Shown here: positions 1 to 9,139 of the stretch, in pieces
Layout of the letters: each line of letters opens with the position of its first letter
How positions within the stretch are numbered: position 1 is the first letter of the stretch
Assembly: GCA_018266335.1 (NCBI GenBank)
Contig: JAFEAR010000090.1
Location: 1 to 64,000 of the forward strand
Source of the DNA: Bdellovibrionales bacterium
Lineage (GTDB): Bacteria; Bdellovibrionota; UBA2428
Length of the DNA: 64,000 nucleotides
Direction of reading: 5' to 3'
Made by a program: the position numbers and the translations under genes
The notes under the pieces: generated by a model
The model's input: the letters and a program-made list of their open reading frames with translations, nothing else
What the model was told of the DNA's origin: nothing
Databases searched by the model: none

Positions 1-292
1 ACCAAGTAATCAGGTTCCACAGCACCGCACCCGTGAGTGCGCCCAGAATAACCATAGGATCGATGATGTTGGGATCGATCACTCCTAGACTAATGGTCTT
101 GGCGACTTTGAGTTGGAAAAACAAGAAGGCCACGAAGTTAAAGAAGGCCGCCCACAACACCGCGTAGCGCGGCGACAGCACCCGCGTAGAAACCACGGTG
201 GCAATCGAGTTCGCGGCATCATGAAAGCCGTTAATGAAATCGAACACCAGGGCTACGAAGATAATGAACGCGATCAGCGCCATGCTCGTCAC
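1..292 (-). CDS. pit: Pit-family inorganic phosphate transporter (N-terminal part, cut by window edge)
   Basis: This gene runs off the left edge; about 97 residues are visible. Reading the minus strand, the protein has a hydrophobic first helix followed by the family hallmark DFINGFHDAANSIATVV, in which the N-G-x-H-D-x-A-N core is characteristic of PiT/Pho-4 phosphate permeases (Pi with H+ or Na+ symport in the inner membrane). A GTG start at 292 is preferred because a GAGGAG Shine-Dalgarno lies 7 nt upstream of it; the in-frame ATG at 283 would leave 16 nt. The gene follows the DUF47 gene by 18 nt on the same strand, the usual pairing in which the DUF47 protein is thought to control the permease. 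Family assignment is firm; cation coupling is not determined. Confidence 0.92.
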   Translation of the reverse strand, partial: MTSMALIAFIIFVALVFDFINGFHDAANSIATVVSTRVLSPRYAVLWAAFFNFVAFLFFQLKVAKTISLGVIDPNIIDPMVILGALTGAVLWNLITW

Positions 293-310
293 GATGCAAC
301 TCCTCGCCGA

Positions 311-940
311 TTAAGCGTATTCGAGAACGATGCCTTCAATGATGTTCGCAACGTTGCGACAGCGGTCCGTCGCGGTTTCCAAAAACTCGATGAGTTCTTT
401 TTGTTTGAGCAGCGACTTCACGTTTTCTTCCTCGCGGAAGAGGCGCGCCAAACCGGTGCGCATCAAATCATCGCCTTCGTTTTCCATTTTGCGCAGACTC
501 GCGCAGGCGGCCAGCAATTCATCCGGACGCTTGAGCTGATCGAGTTTAGAGACAGCCCCCTGCAGAATGCTCGCCATACGCACGCACAAGGTAGCTAGCG
601 ACACGGCTTCGGCCGGCACGCGATCAATTTCAAAGAGAATCACTCGCTGAGCGGCGGCGTGAATGAAGTCTACAACCTCGTCGAGGCTATCGATGAGCGC
701 GTGAATGTCTTCGCGATCCAGAGGAGTGATAAAGGTCTGGTGCAGCGTTACCAGTGTTTGGTGCGTGGTGTCTTCGGCGCGCTTTTCGCGGGCGGCAATG
801 CCGCTCGCCAAACGGGCCCGTTCAGACCCTTCGGCCCGAATGAGCGCTACGAAATCGTTGGAGGCGCCCACGATTTCATCCGCCATACGATTAAAGAAGC
901 CAAAGAACTCGACCTTTTGCGGAAGCAAATGCTTGAGCAT
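311..940 (-). CDS. DUF47/PhoU-like phosphate transport accessory protein
   Basis: The protein has 209 residues, is predicted to be all-helical and has no signal or membrane segment. It matches the length and composition of DUF47 (TIGR00153) proteins, PhoU-like helical bundles encoded beside pit genes. Acid-rich stretches such as ENEGDDLM and DSLDEVVDFIH fit the metal-binding E/DxxxD pattern of PhoU folds. It lies 18 nt upstream of the pit gene, almost certainly in one transcript, and 44 nt downstream of purE on the same strand. The expected role is regulation of Pit activity; this is known of the family and is not visible in the sequence. A short inverted repeat (TTGAGC...GCTCAA) overlaps the start codon region at 933-950. 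Confidence 0.88.
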   Translation of the reverse strand: MLKHLLPQKVEFFGFFNRMADEIVGASNDFVALIRAEGSERARLASGIAAREKRAEDTTHQTLVTLHQTFITPLDREDIHALIDSLDEVVDFIHAAAQRVILFEIDRVPAEAVSLATLCVRMASILQGAVSKLDQLKRPDELLAACASLRKMENEGDDLMRTGLARLFREEENVKSLLKQKELIEFLETATDRCRNVANIIEGIVLEYA

Positions 941-984
941 GAGCGCTCAAATAGTCAGGAAGCCGCAGGACCTCCACGAAAAAC

Positions 985-1512
985 TTAGGATTTTTTCACG
1001 CGCCGAGACTTAAGTACTTTTAGGCGTAGCGAATCTTTAAAATCCGCCAGCTTGTCCTGAAGCTCATCGTTGGGGGCCGAGCCCCCGAAAGCAAGAATTT
1101 GCACGGCCAGCAGCGCCGCATTGCGCGCATTGCCCACAGCCACCGTGGCCACGGGCACCCCCGCCGGCATTTGGGCAATCGAGAGCAAGGCATCGAGCCC
1201 CTCAAGCGGGCCTATCGCCACCGGAACTCCAACAACCGGCAACTCGGTTAACGAAGCCACCATCCCCGGCAAATGCGCCGCGCCGCCGGCACCAGCAATC
1301 ACCACCCGCACGCTGCGCGCCGCCAGCTGAGTGGCGTAATCGTACATAAGCTGCGGAGTGCGGTGCGCCGAAACGATTTGCACTTCATGCGGCACGCGAA
1401 ACTCGTTTAACGTGTCCACCGCCGCCTGCATGGTGGGCAAGTCCGACCGACTCCCCATCACGATGGACACTAAGGGATGCTTCAGGCCTGACGCGCGAGT
1501 TTTTCGAGCCAT
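985..1512 (-). CDS. purE: N5-carboxyaminoimidazole ribonucleotide mutase PurE (class I)
   Basis: PurE converts N5-CAIR to CAIR in de novo purine synthesis (cytosol). The 175-residue protein has the substrate-binding GSRSD at 20-24, the catalytic His in SAHRTP (His50) and the glycine-rich [11 protein letters not shown] loop, all typical of class I PurE. The purK gene is directly upstream and its stop codon lies 31 nt inside the purE reading frame, which is a larger overlap than usual. The first 12 residues are a basic extension, and there is no alternative Met before the core beta strand. The pairing with PurK confirms the bacterial two-step route from AIR to CAIR. Confidence 0.96.
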   Translation of the reverse strand: MARKTRASGLKHPLVSIVMGSRSDLPTMQAAVDTLNEFRVPHEVQIVSAHRTPQLMYDYATQLAARSVRVVIAGAGGAAHLPGMVASLTELPVVGVPVAIGPLEGLDALLSIAQMPAGVPVATVAVGNARNAALLAVQILAFGGSAPNDELQDKLADFKDSLRLKVLKSRRVKKS

Positions 1513-2666
1513 TGTTGTTCACATTTCTTTAGGGTGCGAATCATGTCGGGAAGTTCTGCCACCGTTTCCACCACCCCATTGAGGTGACCCAGCTTGCGCC
1601 CCGGAGTGCTCTTGGATTTGCGGTAGTCGTAGTAGGTCACGCCTCTGGGGAGATCGAGTTCAATTGGCATCAATTCCCCAAGTTCGCGATTGCCCAGTAA
1701 ATTGAGCATCGCAAAGGCGCCCACGGTGGTCGTTTGGTCGGCCAATGACATGCCCAGCACCGCCTGCCAATGGTTCGTGAACTGACTCGCTTCGGAGGCG
1801 TCGAGTGTGTAGTGCCCCGAGTTGTGTACCCGCGGAGCAACTTCGTTCAGCCAAAGCTTGCCCTGTTCGTCCTCAAAAAATTCTACGCCAAAGGCGCCCG
1901 TCATTTGCGTGGCTACGCCAATCTTGCCGGCCATGAGCGAAGCGGCGCCCTCGAGCGCGCCCGGCACGCCCAGGCTGGTCGCCGGTCCCGTAACGAGTTT
2001 GCAGGTGCCATTCACTTGTTCGGAAATCACCAGCGGGTAGCTCGTCGAATAACCTTCCAAGCCACGCACCGAAATAAGGGCTAGCTCGCGACGGAATTTA
2101 ATTTTTTGCTCGGCATAAACTCGCGCATTGCGGCTCCGGGCCTGCGTGCAGAAGTCGGCAGCCTGCGCGGCCAGGGATTGATCGGCCACCAACACGCCGC
2201 GCCCATCGTAGCCACCCGTAGCGAGTTTAAAAACGCACTCGCCACCAAAATGCTGAAGCATAGCGGCCGACCACGCGGAGGGATTTTCGGAAGCGCCCAT
2301 CTCCTTAAATTCGGCCGTGGCTAAACCTAGTTTGGCGAAGAGCTGCTTTTGGTTCAGCTTGTCGCGCACGAGCGCCATGGCTTCGAGCGAGGGCTGAAAT
2401 TTGTGGGCGTACTTGCCGGCAAAGCGCACGATGTCGTCCGAGAAAAACTCGTTCTCAAAAGTGACCACCTGCACCGAGGCCAAAAAGTTTTCTACGGCGT
2501 GGGCATCACCGGGGGTCATCAGGTACGAGCCTCGGCACGCCTTAAATCCCGGTTCATTGGACGACATGGCCAGGACCACCGGCTCCAAATTCAGAGCATA
2601 GGCCGCCTGGCCCAACATTGCGGCGAGTTGACCGCCACCGACAATTCCAACGCGAGTTTTTGCCAT
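1482..2666 (-). CDS. purK: N5-carboxyaminoimidazole ribonucleotide synthase PurK
   Basis: PurK is an ATP-grasp ligase that makes N5-CAIR from AIR, ATP and bicarbonate. The protein has 394 residues. The N-terminal [12 protein letters not shown] nucleotide-fold motif, the ATP-grasp loop ATGGYDGRG and the acidic metal-binding segment [20 protein letters not shown] with HNSGHYT are all present. It is transcribed away from fumC; only 18-30 nt separate the two starts, and a TAATTA hexamer sits 8 nt before this ATG, so the transcript may have almost no leader. purE overlaps its 3' end, so the two products are probably translationally coupled. Confidence 0.96.
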   Translation of the reverse strand: MAKTRVGIVGGGQLAAMLGQAAYALNLEPVVLAMSSNEPGFKACRGSYLMTPGDAHAVENFLASVQVVTFENEFFSDDIVRFAGKYAHKFQPSLEAMALVRDKLNQKQLFAKLGLATAEFKEMGASENPSAWSAAMLQHFGGECVFKLATGGYDGRGVLVADQSLAAQAADFCTQARSRNARVYAEQKIKFRRELALISVRGLEGYSTSYPLVISEQVNGTCKLVTGPATSLGVPGALEGAASLMAGKIGVATQMTGAFGVEFFEDEQGKLWLNEVAPRVHNSGHYTLDASEASQFTNHWQAVLGMSLADQTTTVGAFAMLNLLGNRELGELMPIELDLPRGVTYYDYRKSKSTPGRKLGHLNGVVETVAELPDMIRTLKKCEQQWLEKLARQA

Positions 2667-2684
2667 GTCCCCGGTAATTAGCCT

Positions 2685-4097
2685 ATGAAAAGGGGCATGT
2701 CACAAACGTCTTTCCGCATTGAAACCGACACCATGGGCGAAATGAAAGTTGCGAGCGACAAATACTGGGGCGCGCAAACGCAACGCTCGCTGATTAACTT
2801 TCCCGTGGGCGACGACCGCATGCCCCGCGCCATCATTCGTGCCCTGGGTATCCTTAAAAAAGGAGCTGCCCAGGCCAATGCGGACCTCGGCAAACTCCCC
2901 AAAGAAAAACTCGAGGCCATCTGCAAGGCGGCCGACGAAGTCATCGAAGGCAAACTCGACGCGCACTTCCCCCTGGTGGTGTGGCAGACCGGCTCGGGCA
3001 CCCAAACGAACATGAATGCCAACGAAGTCATCTCCAACCGCGCCATCGAAATCATGGGCGGCACGATGGGTTCCAAAAAGCCCATTCACCCCAACGACGA
3101 CGTGAACAAGAGTCAATCCTCGAACGACGTCTTCCCCACGGCCATGCACATTGCGGCCGTCGAAGAAGTTGAGCGCAGCCTGCTGCCCGCACTCAAAAAA
3201 TTCCACGCTGCCCTCCTGCAAAAGGAAAAGGCCTTCGCGAAGATCATCAAAGTGGGGCGCACCCACCTCATGGACGCAACCCCGCTTACCCTGGGCCAAG
3301 AATTCTCCGGCTACCGCATGCAGATTGAGTACGGCATTGAACGCGTGGAGCAGAGCTTGCCTCGCCTACGCGCCCTAGCTCAAGGCGGCACAGCCGTGGG
3401 CACGGGTCTTAACACCCACCCCGAATTTGCCGAGCGCGTGGCCGCGAAAATTTCGCAGCTCACGGGCACCAAGTTTGTGTCGGCTCCCAACAAGTTCGAG
3501 GCCCTGGCCTGCCACGACGCCATTGTGTTCGCCCACGGTGCCCTCAAAACCCTGGCCTGCTCCTTCATGAAAATTGCCAACGACCTGCGCTGGCTCGGCA
3601 GTGGCCCCCGCTGCGGACTGGGCGAACTCAGCCTCCCCGAAAACGAACCCGGCTCGTCCATCATGCCTGGCAAAGTGAACCCCACGCAGAGCGAATCCAT
3701 GACCATGGTGTGCTGCCAAGTTATGGGCAACGACGTGGCAGTGAACCTGGGCGGCTCGTCCGGCAACTTCGAACTGAACGTATTTAAACCCTTGATGATT
3801 CACAACTTTTTGCACTCCAACCGCCTGCTGGCCGACTCGGCTTCGAGCTTCGTGGATCACTGCTTGGAAGGACTCAAACCCAACGAGGCGGTCATTCAAA
3901 AGCACCTTGAAAACACGCTCATGTTGGTAACGGCACTCAACACGCACATCGGCTACGACAACGCCGCTAAGATTGCCAAGACCGCCCACAAGGAGGGTCT
4001 GACCCTTAAACAGGCGGCGATGAATCTTAAACTCATCTCCGAAGCTGATTTCGACAAATGGGTGCGCCCCGAGGACATGATTTACCCGAAAGAGTAA
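2685..4097 (+). CDS. fumC: Class II fumarate hydratase FumC
   Basis: This enzyme reversibly hydrates fumarate to malate in the TCA cycle (cytosolic tetramer). The 470 residues match the class II length. The superfamily signature [15 protein letters not shown] starts at residue 323 and holds the catalytic Ser. [14 protein letters not shown] and [16 protein letters not shown] are the other two active-site regions; GRTHLMD together with the fumarase-type TNMN argues for fumarase rather than aspartase. A second start at Met5 (2697) is possible: the preceding AAAAGGGGC contains a Shine-Dalgarno-like run, but it is too close to the ATG to be a normal one. The gene is monocistronic and divergent from purK. 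Confidence 0.95.
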   Translation: MKRGMSQTSFRIETDTMGEMKVASDKYWGAQTQRSLINFPVGDDRMPRAIIRALGILKKGAAQANADLGKLPKEKLEAICKAADEVIEGKLDAHFPLVVWQTGSGTQTNMNANEVISNRAIEIMGGTMGSKKPIHPNDDVNKSQSSNDVFPTAMHIAAVEEVERSLLPALKKFHAALLQKEKAFAKIIKVGRTHLMDATPLTLGQEFSGYRMQIEYGIERVEQSLPRLRALAQGGTAVGTGLNTHPEFAERVAAKISQLTGTKFVSAPNKFEALACHDAIVFAHGALKTLACSFMKIANDLRWLGSGPRCGLGELSLPENEPGSSIMPGKVNPTQSESMTMVCCQVMGNDVAVNLGGSSGNFELNVFKPLMIHNFLHSNRLLADSASSFVDHCLEGLKPNEAVIQKHLENTLMLVTALNTHIGYDNAAKIAKTAHKEGLTLKQAAMNLKLISEADFDKWVRPEDMIYPKE

Positions 4098-4156
4098 TAA
4101 GTTCCCGATGTTAGGGAAAGTAAGTATTTTTTCAGCATCTTAACGCGACGCGGCAC

Positions 4157-4186
4157 TTGTCATTGGCACCTAAATTTAGATATATA
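4157..4186 (+). promoter_or_regulatory. Candidate sigma-70-type promoter of the TPR/winged-helix gene
   Basis: TTGTCA at 4157-4162 and TATATA at 4181-4186 are separated by 18 nt in an AT-rich stretch, 30 nt before the ATG at 4216, whose Shine-Dalgarno is GAGGG. The fit to -35/-10 consensus is good by eye only. Confidence 0.5.
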
Positions 4187-4215
4187 CGAGCTCTACAAAC
4201 CAAGAGGGTTCGACC

Positions 4216-6069
4216 ATGGATAAGGTGCCGAATAAAAATCTCGGATCGTTAATGGATTCACCTGAGATCGCGGCGATCGAAACGATCTTCAAAAATGGTG
4301 ACTTCACCCTAGCTGCCGAAAAATTAAATGCGCTGGTCAGTTCCGAAAGTTCTAACAACGCGCACAAACTCTGGGCATACAACAAACTCATTCGCATTGC
4401 GGCCGACCAACGCTCTTTCGAAAAAGTTGCTTCTTACATCGAAAAAATCAAAGTTATCCCTCTGGTAACCACCGCCGATCGCGAAGCTTTCGCTCGTTGT
4501 CTCTACACCACCGGCGTTGCCTGGTTTTTCTCGGGCAAGTTCGACGAAGCTCGCAAAAATCTAGAACAGTCCTTGGCGCTATCGAACGAGATTCAGTCGT
4601 TATCGCTCATCGCGCTCAACAAAACCCTCCTTACAGAAATTCTCCGCTCCGAAGGCAAATACCAAGAAGTTTTAGATCGCATCGAAGACCTCACCGCTGT
4701 TGCCAAAGCGGCTAACGATTCCCCTCGCCTGGGCGATGTTTACATCCTCGCGGGCAACGTTCAGCGCAAGCTGGGTCGATACCAAGAAGCGCTGAAGGCC
4801 TTCGAAGCAGCCAAAGAAGTTTTCAACGAAAACAAATCGGGCAGCGAGTACCACTACATCCTATGGGCCATGGGAACCTGCTACGCGGCCCTCGAAGAAA
4901 AGGAAAAGGCCGTTATCTATTTGGACCTTGCGCGCAACAACACGCAGGGCGTGCAGTTCTGGCGCATCAAGGTTCTCTCGGGCCTCACGCTCGCCGAGCT
5001 CTACACGGTCGTGGGTGAGTACGCGAACGCCGAAACGGTCTACAAAAAAATCGCCGAGGACGTGGGCGCCGACGAAAATTCCTACTTCGGCCGTCGCTTG
5101 CTACGCGGTCAGGCGCTGCTGGCACTCAAGAAGGGCGAGTTCGATACCGCCAACGAACTGATTGACCGTCTCGTTGTTGCCGCCGTTAAGGACAACAACC
5201 AAAAAGAGATCATGCGCCTTCGCCTCCTCAAGGCCGAAGTTCTCCTGCGTACCGGCGATGCCGTTCAGCAGGACGAAGCTCGCGACATGCTCCAAGAAGC
5301 CCTGGCCTTCTTCCGCGAACGCGACATCCGTCGCCACCAGGCGGTGGGCCTAGAACTGCTGGCGCGATTAGATTCGCGTTCGGGCTACCCGGCGGACGCC
5401 CTCAAAAAGGTCGAAGAAACTCTGGTCATCGCACGCGACACATCCTTTGATCGTCTCACGCTCCGCGCGCAGCTCGCTCAACTCGTGTTGCGCCGTAAAT
5501 TGGGCGAGAGCATTACAGCCGAGCAAATTGCTAATGCCGAAACGCTCATCAACAAACTCAATGCCGGTTCGGAGCGCATGATTCTCAACCGCTTCCGGGT
5601 AGAAAATTACGAAGCCTGGAGCCAGGAGCTCCGTCGGCAGGAACCCAACGCCCGTCGCTACGTGAACGAATTCTTCGAAGACTTTCACTTCGTGCCCAAG
5701 CAGAGCACGGACATCGAAATTGATCGGAACTCGCACTACATTCGCGAAAAACACCTGGGCGAAATTCCTTTCCACAACAAGTTCACCCTCATGCGGATTC
5801 TTTGCCTGCTAGCCGAAACGCCCGGCAACGAATACTCCAAGGAGCAACTCGCTAAGGAGATTTGGGGCCAGGAGTACAATCCCCTGCGCCACGACAACAA
5901 CATTTACATCAACATCAACCGGCTGCGGAAGCTCATCGAGCCGAACCCGCGCGAGAGCCGGTACATCATGAACGGTCCGCGGGGCTACTACTTTAACCCC
6001 GAGATGAAAGTGAATATTTCGTCGAAAATTTCTGACGTGGCTCCCCGAGCCATCAGTCCTAGTTTGTGA
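4216..6069 (+). CDS. TPR-repeat protein with C-terminal PhoB/OmpR-type winged-helix DNA-binding domain
   Basis: The 617-residue cytosolic protein has no signal peptide. Residues of roughly 15-480 are a long series of helical hairpins with TPR-like periodicity (for example YQEALKAFEAAKEVF and ANAETVYKKIA). Residues of about 510-595 form a Trans_Reg_C winged helix: the segments LAKEIWGQEYNP, NNIYININRLRKLIE and YIMNGPRGYYF match the alpha-loop, recognition helix and wing of PhoB-type domains. There is no receiver domain, so the input is probably protein or ligand binding by the TPR part, as in SARP/MalT-like regulators. It sits 20 nt upstream of a secreted-protein gene and may regulate its own neighbourhood. 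The target is unknown. Confidence 0.85.
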   Translation: MDKVPNKNLGSLMDSPEIAAIETIFKNGDFTLAAEKLNALVSSESSNNAHKLWAYNKLIRIAADQRSFEKVASYIEKIKVIPLVTTADREAFARCLYTTGVAWFFSGKFDEARKNLEQSLALSNEIQSLSLIALNKTLLTEILRSEGKYQEVLDRIEDLTAVAKAANDSPRLGDVYILAGNVQRKLGRYQEALKAFEAAKEVFNENKSGSEYHYILWAMGTCYAALEEKEKAVIYLDLARNNTQGVQFWRIKVLSGLTLAELYTVVGEYANAETVYKKIAEDVGADENSYFGRRLLRGQALLALKKGEFDTANELIDRLVVAAVKDNNQKEIMRLRLLKAEVLLRTGDAVQQDEARDMLQEALAFFRERDIRRHQAVGLELLARLDSRSGYPADALKKVEETLVIARDTSFDRLTLRAQLAQLVLRRKLGESITAEQIANAETLINKLNAGSERMILNRFRVENYEAWSQELRRQEPNARRYVNEFFEDFHFVPKQSTDIEIDRNSHYIREKHLGEIPFHNKFTLMRILCLLAETPGNEYSKEQLAKEIWGQEYNPLRHDNNIYININRLRKLIEPNPRESRYIMNGPRGYYFNPEMKVNISSKISDVAPRAISPSL

Positions 6070-6089
6070 ACTGAAGGAGGGAAGAAACA

Positions 6090-6626
6090 ATGAGTATTTT
6101 GAAACGGCACTTCTGGACCGCAATCTTAGTGAGCACGCTGGGAGTTAGTGCTCAGGCGCAAGGCATGCTTGCGCTGGCTTGGCCCGGCTGTAACACCAAG
6201 CTAGCCATGCAGGAGTTCAAACAGAACTTCGGCGTGCTTAAACCTCTTTCCGACGGGCACGCTGGCTACGCTCGCTACGTGGGACTGTGGGTGGACCCTT
6301 CGCGCGATCTCGTGATTGCCATTAACACCGTTCCGCCTACTGAAGAAAAAGAGTCGAATGACGCTGTATCCGTGCGCTTCTACTCGCTCTGCAGCAGCAA
6401 GTTGCTGGCCTCGGGCCGCAAGGACCTCAGCGCCGGCGATAAAGACGGTACGCTTAGCATCACAATGCGCATGAATGCGGCTTCGATGCTGGAGTTCACC
6501 TTCTCCCTACCGAAGAACGCCAAAAAGCCGAACGTTATGAACGTGCAAGTCATGAACCGTACGGGCAGCGACAAAGACGACGGTCCCGGAGTACTCGTAG
6601 ATCAGTTCAAAGTTCGCAAATTCTAA
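6090..6626 (+). CDS. Secreted protein of unknown function
   Basis: The 178-residue product has a clear Sec signal peptide (basic MSILKRH, hydrophobic core, SAQAQ cleavage region near residue 24). The mature part contains few cysteines (CNTKL, LCSSK) and many beta-strand-like segments, suggesting a small periplasmic or surface beta protein. No family was recognised. A strong Shine-Dalgarno (AAGGAGGG) sits 9 nt before the ATG. It follows the TPR/winged-helix regulator by 20 nt and is closed by a strong terminator at 6651-6681, so the two form a bicistronic unit. Confidence 0.8.
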   Translation: MSILKRHFWTAILVSTLGVSAQAQGMLALAWPGCNTKLAMQEFKQNFGVLKPLSDGHAGYARYVGLWVDPSRDLVIAINTVPPTEEKESNDAVSVRFYSLCSSKLLASGRKDLSAGDKDGTLSITMRMNAASMLEFTFSLPKNAKKPNVMNVQVMNRTGSDKDDGPGVLVDQFKVRKF

Positions 6627-6644
6627 AGTTCACTCAGCCCACAC

Positions 6645-6681
6645 AAAAAAGGCGGAGGACCCAAAGGTCCCCCGCCTTTTT
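6645..6681. terminator. Bidirectional intrinsic terminator
   Basis: An 11-bp GC-rich stem (arms 6651-6661 and 6666-6676, with one mismatch and a CAAA loop) is flanked by an A-run on the left and a T-run on the right. It can end both the plus-strand secreted-protein gene and the convergent minus-strand barrel gene. Confidence 0.9.
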
Positions 6682-6705
6682 CATTTGATGTTCTCGGCCC
6701 TATCC

Positions 6706-7332
6706 CTAGAAGAAGAAGCCCGAAGACACTTGCCAGTAGTTAACCGATACGTTGCCGAACTGGTGCAAGTAACCCACTTCCGCAATCATGCCACTCTCCT
6801 TGCCCCACTTGAAACCAAAGCTGCCGCCCGCTTGAGAGAATTTTTCGGAGTCCACAAAGCGCAGCACGTACTTAGGGGCCGCAATCAAACTGAACATGTC
6901 CGACACCACGAAGTCCGTGTAAAGCGGCACATAGATGTCCACGATTTTCGTACTCACATCACCCACGCTGTACTGAGTACCGCCCAAACCGAGACCTGCA
7001 GAGACAAGCACCGAGCCGCTCGTTACAAGTCCCCGCTTGTAGTCGCCCATGAAGTAGGTACCCGTACCCGCAATTTTGAGCCCCAATTCATCTTGAGACG
7101 TCAAACCGTACCGGTACATGTAATCAATGGCCGGCGCCGTGGCATCGATTGAGCCGGAATCATCATTAAGTTTCACGTTACCGTAGGTGACTCCTAGGGT
7201 GTGAGACGATTCGCCCTCGGCCAAAGTCTTTGCGGAATGCATGTTGGTGACGGACGCGCAGCGAGCGCTCCCCAGCAAAACGCAAGCCGTGGTGGCCATA
7301 AGTTTAAGGTGACGGTTTAAAGTAGCTTTCAT
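6706..7332 (-). CDS. Putative outer-membrane beta-barrel protein
   Basis: This 208-residue protein has an N-terminal export signal ending near LLGSARC; the Cys could be a lipidation site, but Arg at -1 is unusual for a lipobox. The rest alternates short amphipathic strands (LGVTYGNVKL, FGFKWGKESGM) and ends in an aromatic run VSSGFFF, the C-terminal signature of BamA-assembled outer-membrane barrels. Its ATG overlaps the stop of the upstream lipoprotein gene (ATGA), so the two are translationally coupled and may act together. No named family was recognised. Confidence 0.75.
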   Translation of the reverse strand: MKATLNRHLKLMATTACVLLGSARCASVTNMHSAKTLAEGESSHTLGVTYGNVKLNDDSGSIDATAPAIDYMYRYGLTSQDELGLKIAGTGTYFMGDYKRGLVTSGSVLVSAGLGLGGTQYSVGDVSTKIVDIYVPLYTDFVVSDMFSLIAAPKYVLRFVDSEKFSQAGGSFGFKWGKESGMIAEVGYLHQFGNVSVNYWQVSSGFFF

Positions 7333-8102
7333 TTAGTCCTCCGGTAATTTTCAATGGCTTTTTTCCATGCACTGCGCACGGCGTCCTGAATAAGTAGGTT
7401 CACTTTTTCGATGTTGTCCTTGCCGCCTAGGCTGCGACCTTCACCCGCAATGATTTCGCCACGAATTTGTGAAGAATCCCAGAGACGTTCTTCGCCGTTC
7501 GTGCCGTACACTCGGATACGAATTTCGGCCTGCGGTTTAAATTTGGCTCCGGTGGCCAGCGACAATAAGCCGCCCTCTTCCGAGGAAGCCTGAATGTTCA
7601 GCACCACGAGCCCGCCCACGCCCAGCTTCTGCGCCAAAGCGGCGCGCTGTGGAGCCTCCATGCGCTCGATCGCACCCCAGTCCATAATGTTTTCGGCGTG
7701 GTGAATAACGAAGTGTTCACCCACCGTAGGGATATTGCGAAAGCCCGACATGCGGTCAGCAAAAACTGCGCTGTATGCAGGGTTATGCACCAGATCGGCG
7801 TACGGAATAACTTTCCACTTCATTCCGTCCACGAGAGCTTCGGTGGAGAGTTTGTACACTTCTATCGCGTGCGCGGTCTTTTCGATGCGGGCCACGCCAT
7901 CGACCCCACCCGACTTCTTGTAGTTCAATACGCCCGATAAACTCAGGTCCGCCGGGCCCCGTTGAATAAGCTCAAAGCCCACCACGGCCACCTTGCCCAT
8001 CTCCTGGAGCTGAGCGACCTTAAAGGTGTCCGTAGACGAACATGCCGACAACATCGTCAGCACCGCGCCGAAGCCAACTCCTGCGCTAAATAATTTTTTC
8101 AT
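7329..8102 (-). CDS. Predicted lipoprotein of unknown function
   Basis: The start at 8102 (MKKLFSAG...) is chosen because GGAGA lies 7 nt upstream and a proper lipoprotein signal follows, with lipobox LSAC near residue 21; a start at 8162 would add 20 basic residues ahead of it. The mature protein of about 235 residues opens with KVAVVGFE, a strand reminiscent of CsgG/TolB-type periplasmic lipoproteins, and has a second strand region GGLVVLNIQ and a basic C-terminal helix (SAWKKAIENYRR). It overlaps the downstream barrel gene by 4 nt, so an envelope-anchored lipoprotein/barrel pair is likely. Function unknown. Confidence 0.8.
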   Translation of the reverse strand: MKKLFSAGVGFGAVLTMLSACSSTDTFKVAQLQEMGKVAVVGFELIQRGPADLSLSGVLNYKKSGGVDGVARIEKTAHAIEVYKLSTEALVDGMKWKVIPYADLVHNPAYSAVFADRMSGFRNIPTVGEHFVIHHAENIMDWGAIERMEAPQRAALAQKLGVGGLVVLNIQASSEEGGLLSLATGAKFKPQAEIRIRVYGTNGEERLWDSSQIRGEIIAGEGRSLGGKDNIEKVNLLIQDAVRSAWKKAIENYRRTK

Positions 8103-8173
8103 TTGCGATCTCCTTCTTTCGTAGGGGGAGAATCGCCGAGAGAAAGAAAGCGGTCTACGCATCCGACAACATT

Positions 8174-8193
8174 GGGCGCACAGCTTGTGCGCT
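8174..8193. repeat. Palindromic repeat, copy 1
   Basis: GGGCGCACAGCTTGTGCGCT is a near-perfect palindrome. A second copy differing at two positions lies at 8943-8962, so the pair brackets the lipoprotein gene at 8255-8830. Confidence 0.6.
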
Positions 8194-8201
8194 CCATCGC
8201 C

Positions 8202-8245
8202 AAAAAGAAAGGGGATCGACGCGGCCCCGCGGCCCGTCGATCCCC
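8202..8245 (-). terminator. Intrinsic terminator of the lipoprotein gene
   Basis: Read on the minus strand, an 11-bp stem (arms 8235-8245 and 8211-8221) with a GC-rich loop is followed by a T-rich tract (8210-8202). It lies 10 nt past the stop codon at 8255. Confidence 0.85.
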
Positions 8246-8254
8246 TCGGTGATT

Positions 8255-8830
8255 TTAGAACTGGGCGGAGGTACGGGCCAAGGAGGCGTTCTCAACCGAG
8301 AACATCTGTTGATGGTCCATGACGATCGAGAAGCTTTCCAGATCGAGGGCGTCACCCTTCGCACCGGCGTGCATAAGAATAGTGCCGCCATCGGGACCGG
8401 CCAGGGTCAGGTCAAAGGCGCTGTTGTCTTTGTTGAGCCAACCCGAGCTAACGCCGTTCAGCATCAGGTCATAGGCCAGAATAGCGCTATCGGCAGGTTC
8501 GGCGAGGGTCATAGCCGCGGCCGGAACTTCAATGCTGGCGCCATTCTCGCAATCGAACACGGCGCTATGCATTTCAAAGCTGCTCGCATCCTGATGCAGC
8601 TGAATTTTGACCGTGCAGGGGGTGCTCGAGCCACCCATGGAGGCGGTCGCCTTACCCTCAAAGGTCCCCTGATAGGCCGTGGCCGAAACAGACTCCTTAG
8701 GGGTCACGGTGGGGACCCCTGGGGTGGGCGAGGTGCCGGGAGCTTCGCCCTTTACGCTGGCGGAGCAGTTAGCGAGCAAGGAAGCGCTGAGGGCAGCAAC
8801 GACGGCCCAGTTTTTCGATTTTAAGGTCAT
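8255..8830 (-). CDS. Small predicted lipoprotein
   Basis: The 191-residue protein carries a lipoprotein signal with lipobox LLANC (Cys at about 22) followed by a Pro/Thr/Gly-rich linker (SPTPGVPTVTP), a typical tether for surface or periplasmic lipoproteins. The rest (AYQGTFEGKATASM, CTVKIQLHQDA, FDCENGASIEVP) looks like an all-beta domain with one possible disulfide. No family was recognised. The gene is monocistronic, with its own terminator, and is bracketed by two copies of a 20-bp palindrome. Confidence 0.78.
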   Translation of the reverse strand: MTLKSKNWAVVAALSASLLANCSASVKGEAPGTSPTPGVPTVTPKESVSATAYQGTFEGKATASMGGSSTPCTVKIQLHQDASSFEMHSAVFDCENGASIEVPAAAMTLAEPADSAILAYDLMLNGVSSGWLNKDNSAFDLTLAGPDGGTILMHAGAKGDALDLESFSIVMDHQQMFSVENASLARTSAQF

Positions 8831-8942
8831 ATTGAAGTCTCCATTCGGTAGTTAGGGACACCCAACATGGGTCGGTCCTGGACTTATGGGTACCGAACGA
8901 TCTCCAAAGCTCTCAACGCAACTTTCCTTCACCCCCTCTTTA

Positions 8943-8962
8943 GGGCGCACAGCTCGTGCGCC
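8943..8962. repeat. Palindromic repeat, copy 2
   Basis: GGGCGCACAGCTCGTGCGCC is the partner of the element at 8174-8193 and lies upstream of the small ribosomal-protein unit. A run of T does not follow it, so it is not an ordinary terminator. Confidence 0.6.
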
Positions 8963-9014
8963 TCAGATTTTGTATTGACCATGCGGCCGGCTTGAGGGTA
9001 GGAATTCGACCTCT

Positions 9015-9137
9015 ATGGGTCGTGGTGACAATCGTCGTACAAAAAAAACTAAAGCCCGCAGGGCCCAACGTAAATTGAAGACTCGCATCAAGAAAAAGCG
9101 CGGTGGCGCTAAAGCGAGCACCAGAGGTAGCAAGTGA
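9015..9137 (+). CDS. 40-residue basic protein, bTHX-like small ribosomal subunit protein candidate
   Basis: This short reading frame encodes 40 residues starting MGRGDNRRTKKTK, more than 40% Lys/Arg and no acidic residue after Asp5. The MG(K/R)GD N-terminus followed by basic residues resembles bTHX (TIGR04560), a roughly 25-residue protein of the 30S head, although this one is longer and lacks its RGKI segment. Its TGA overlaps the possible GTG start of rpsR and ends 2 nt before the rpsR ATG. That coupling to bS18 supports a ribosomal role. An AGGA lies 11 nt before the ATG. The protein is real in my judgement; the bTHX link is inference. Confidence 0.65.
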   Translation: MGRGDNRRTKKTKARRAQRKLKTRIKKKRGGAKASTRGSK

Positions 9138-9139
9138 GT

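Noticed and set aside
4103..4135. Terminator after fumC
   Set aside because: TTCCC...GGGAA forms only a 5-bp stem and the T-run is more than 10 nt away; too weak to call.
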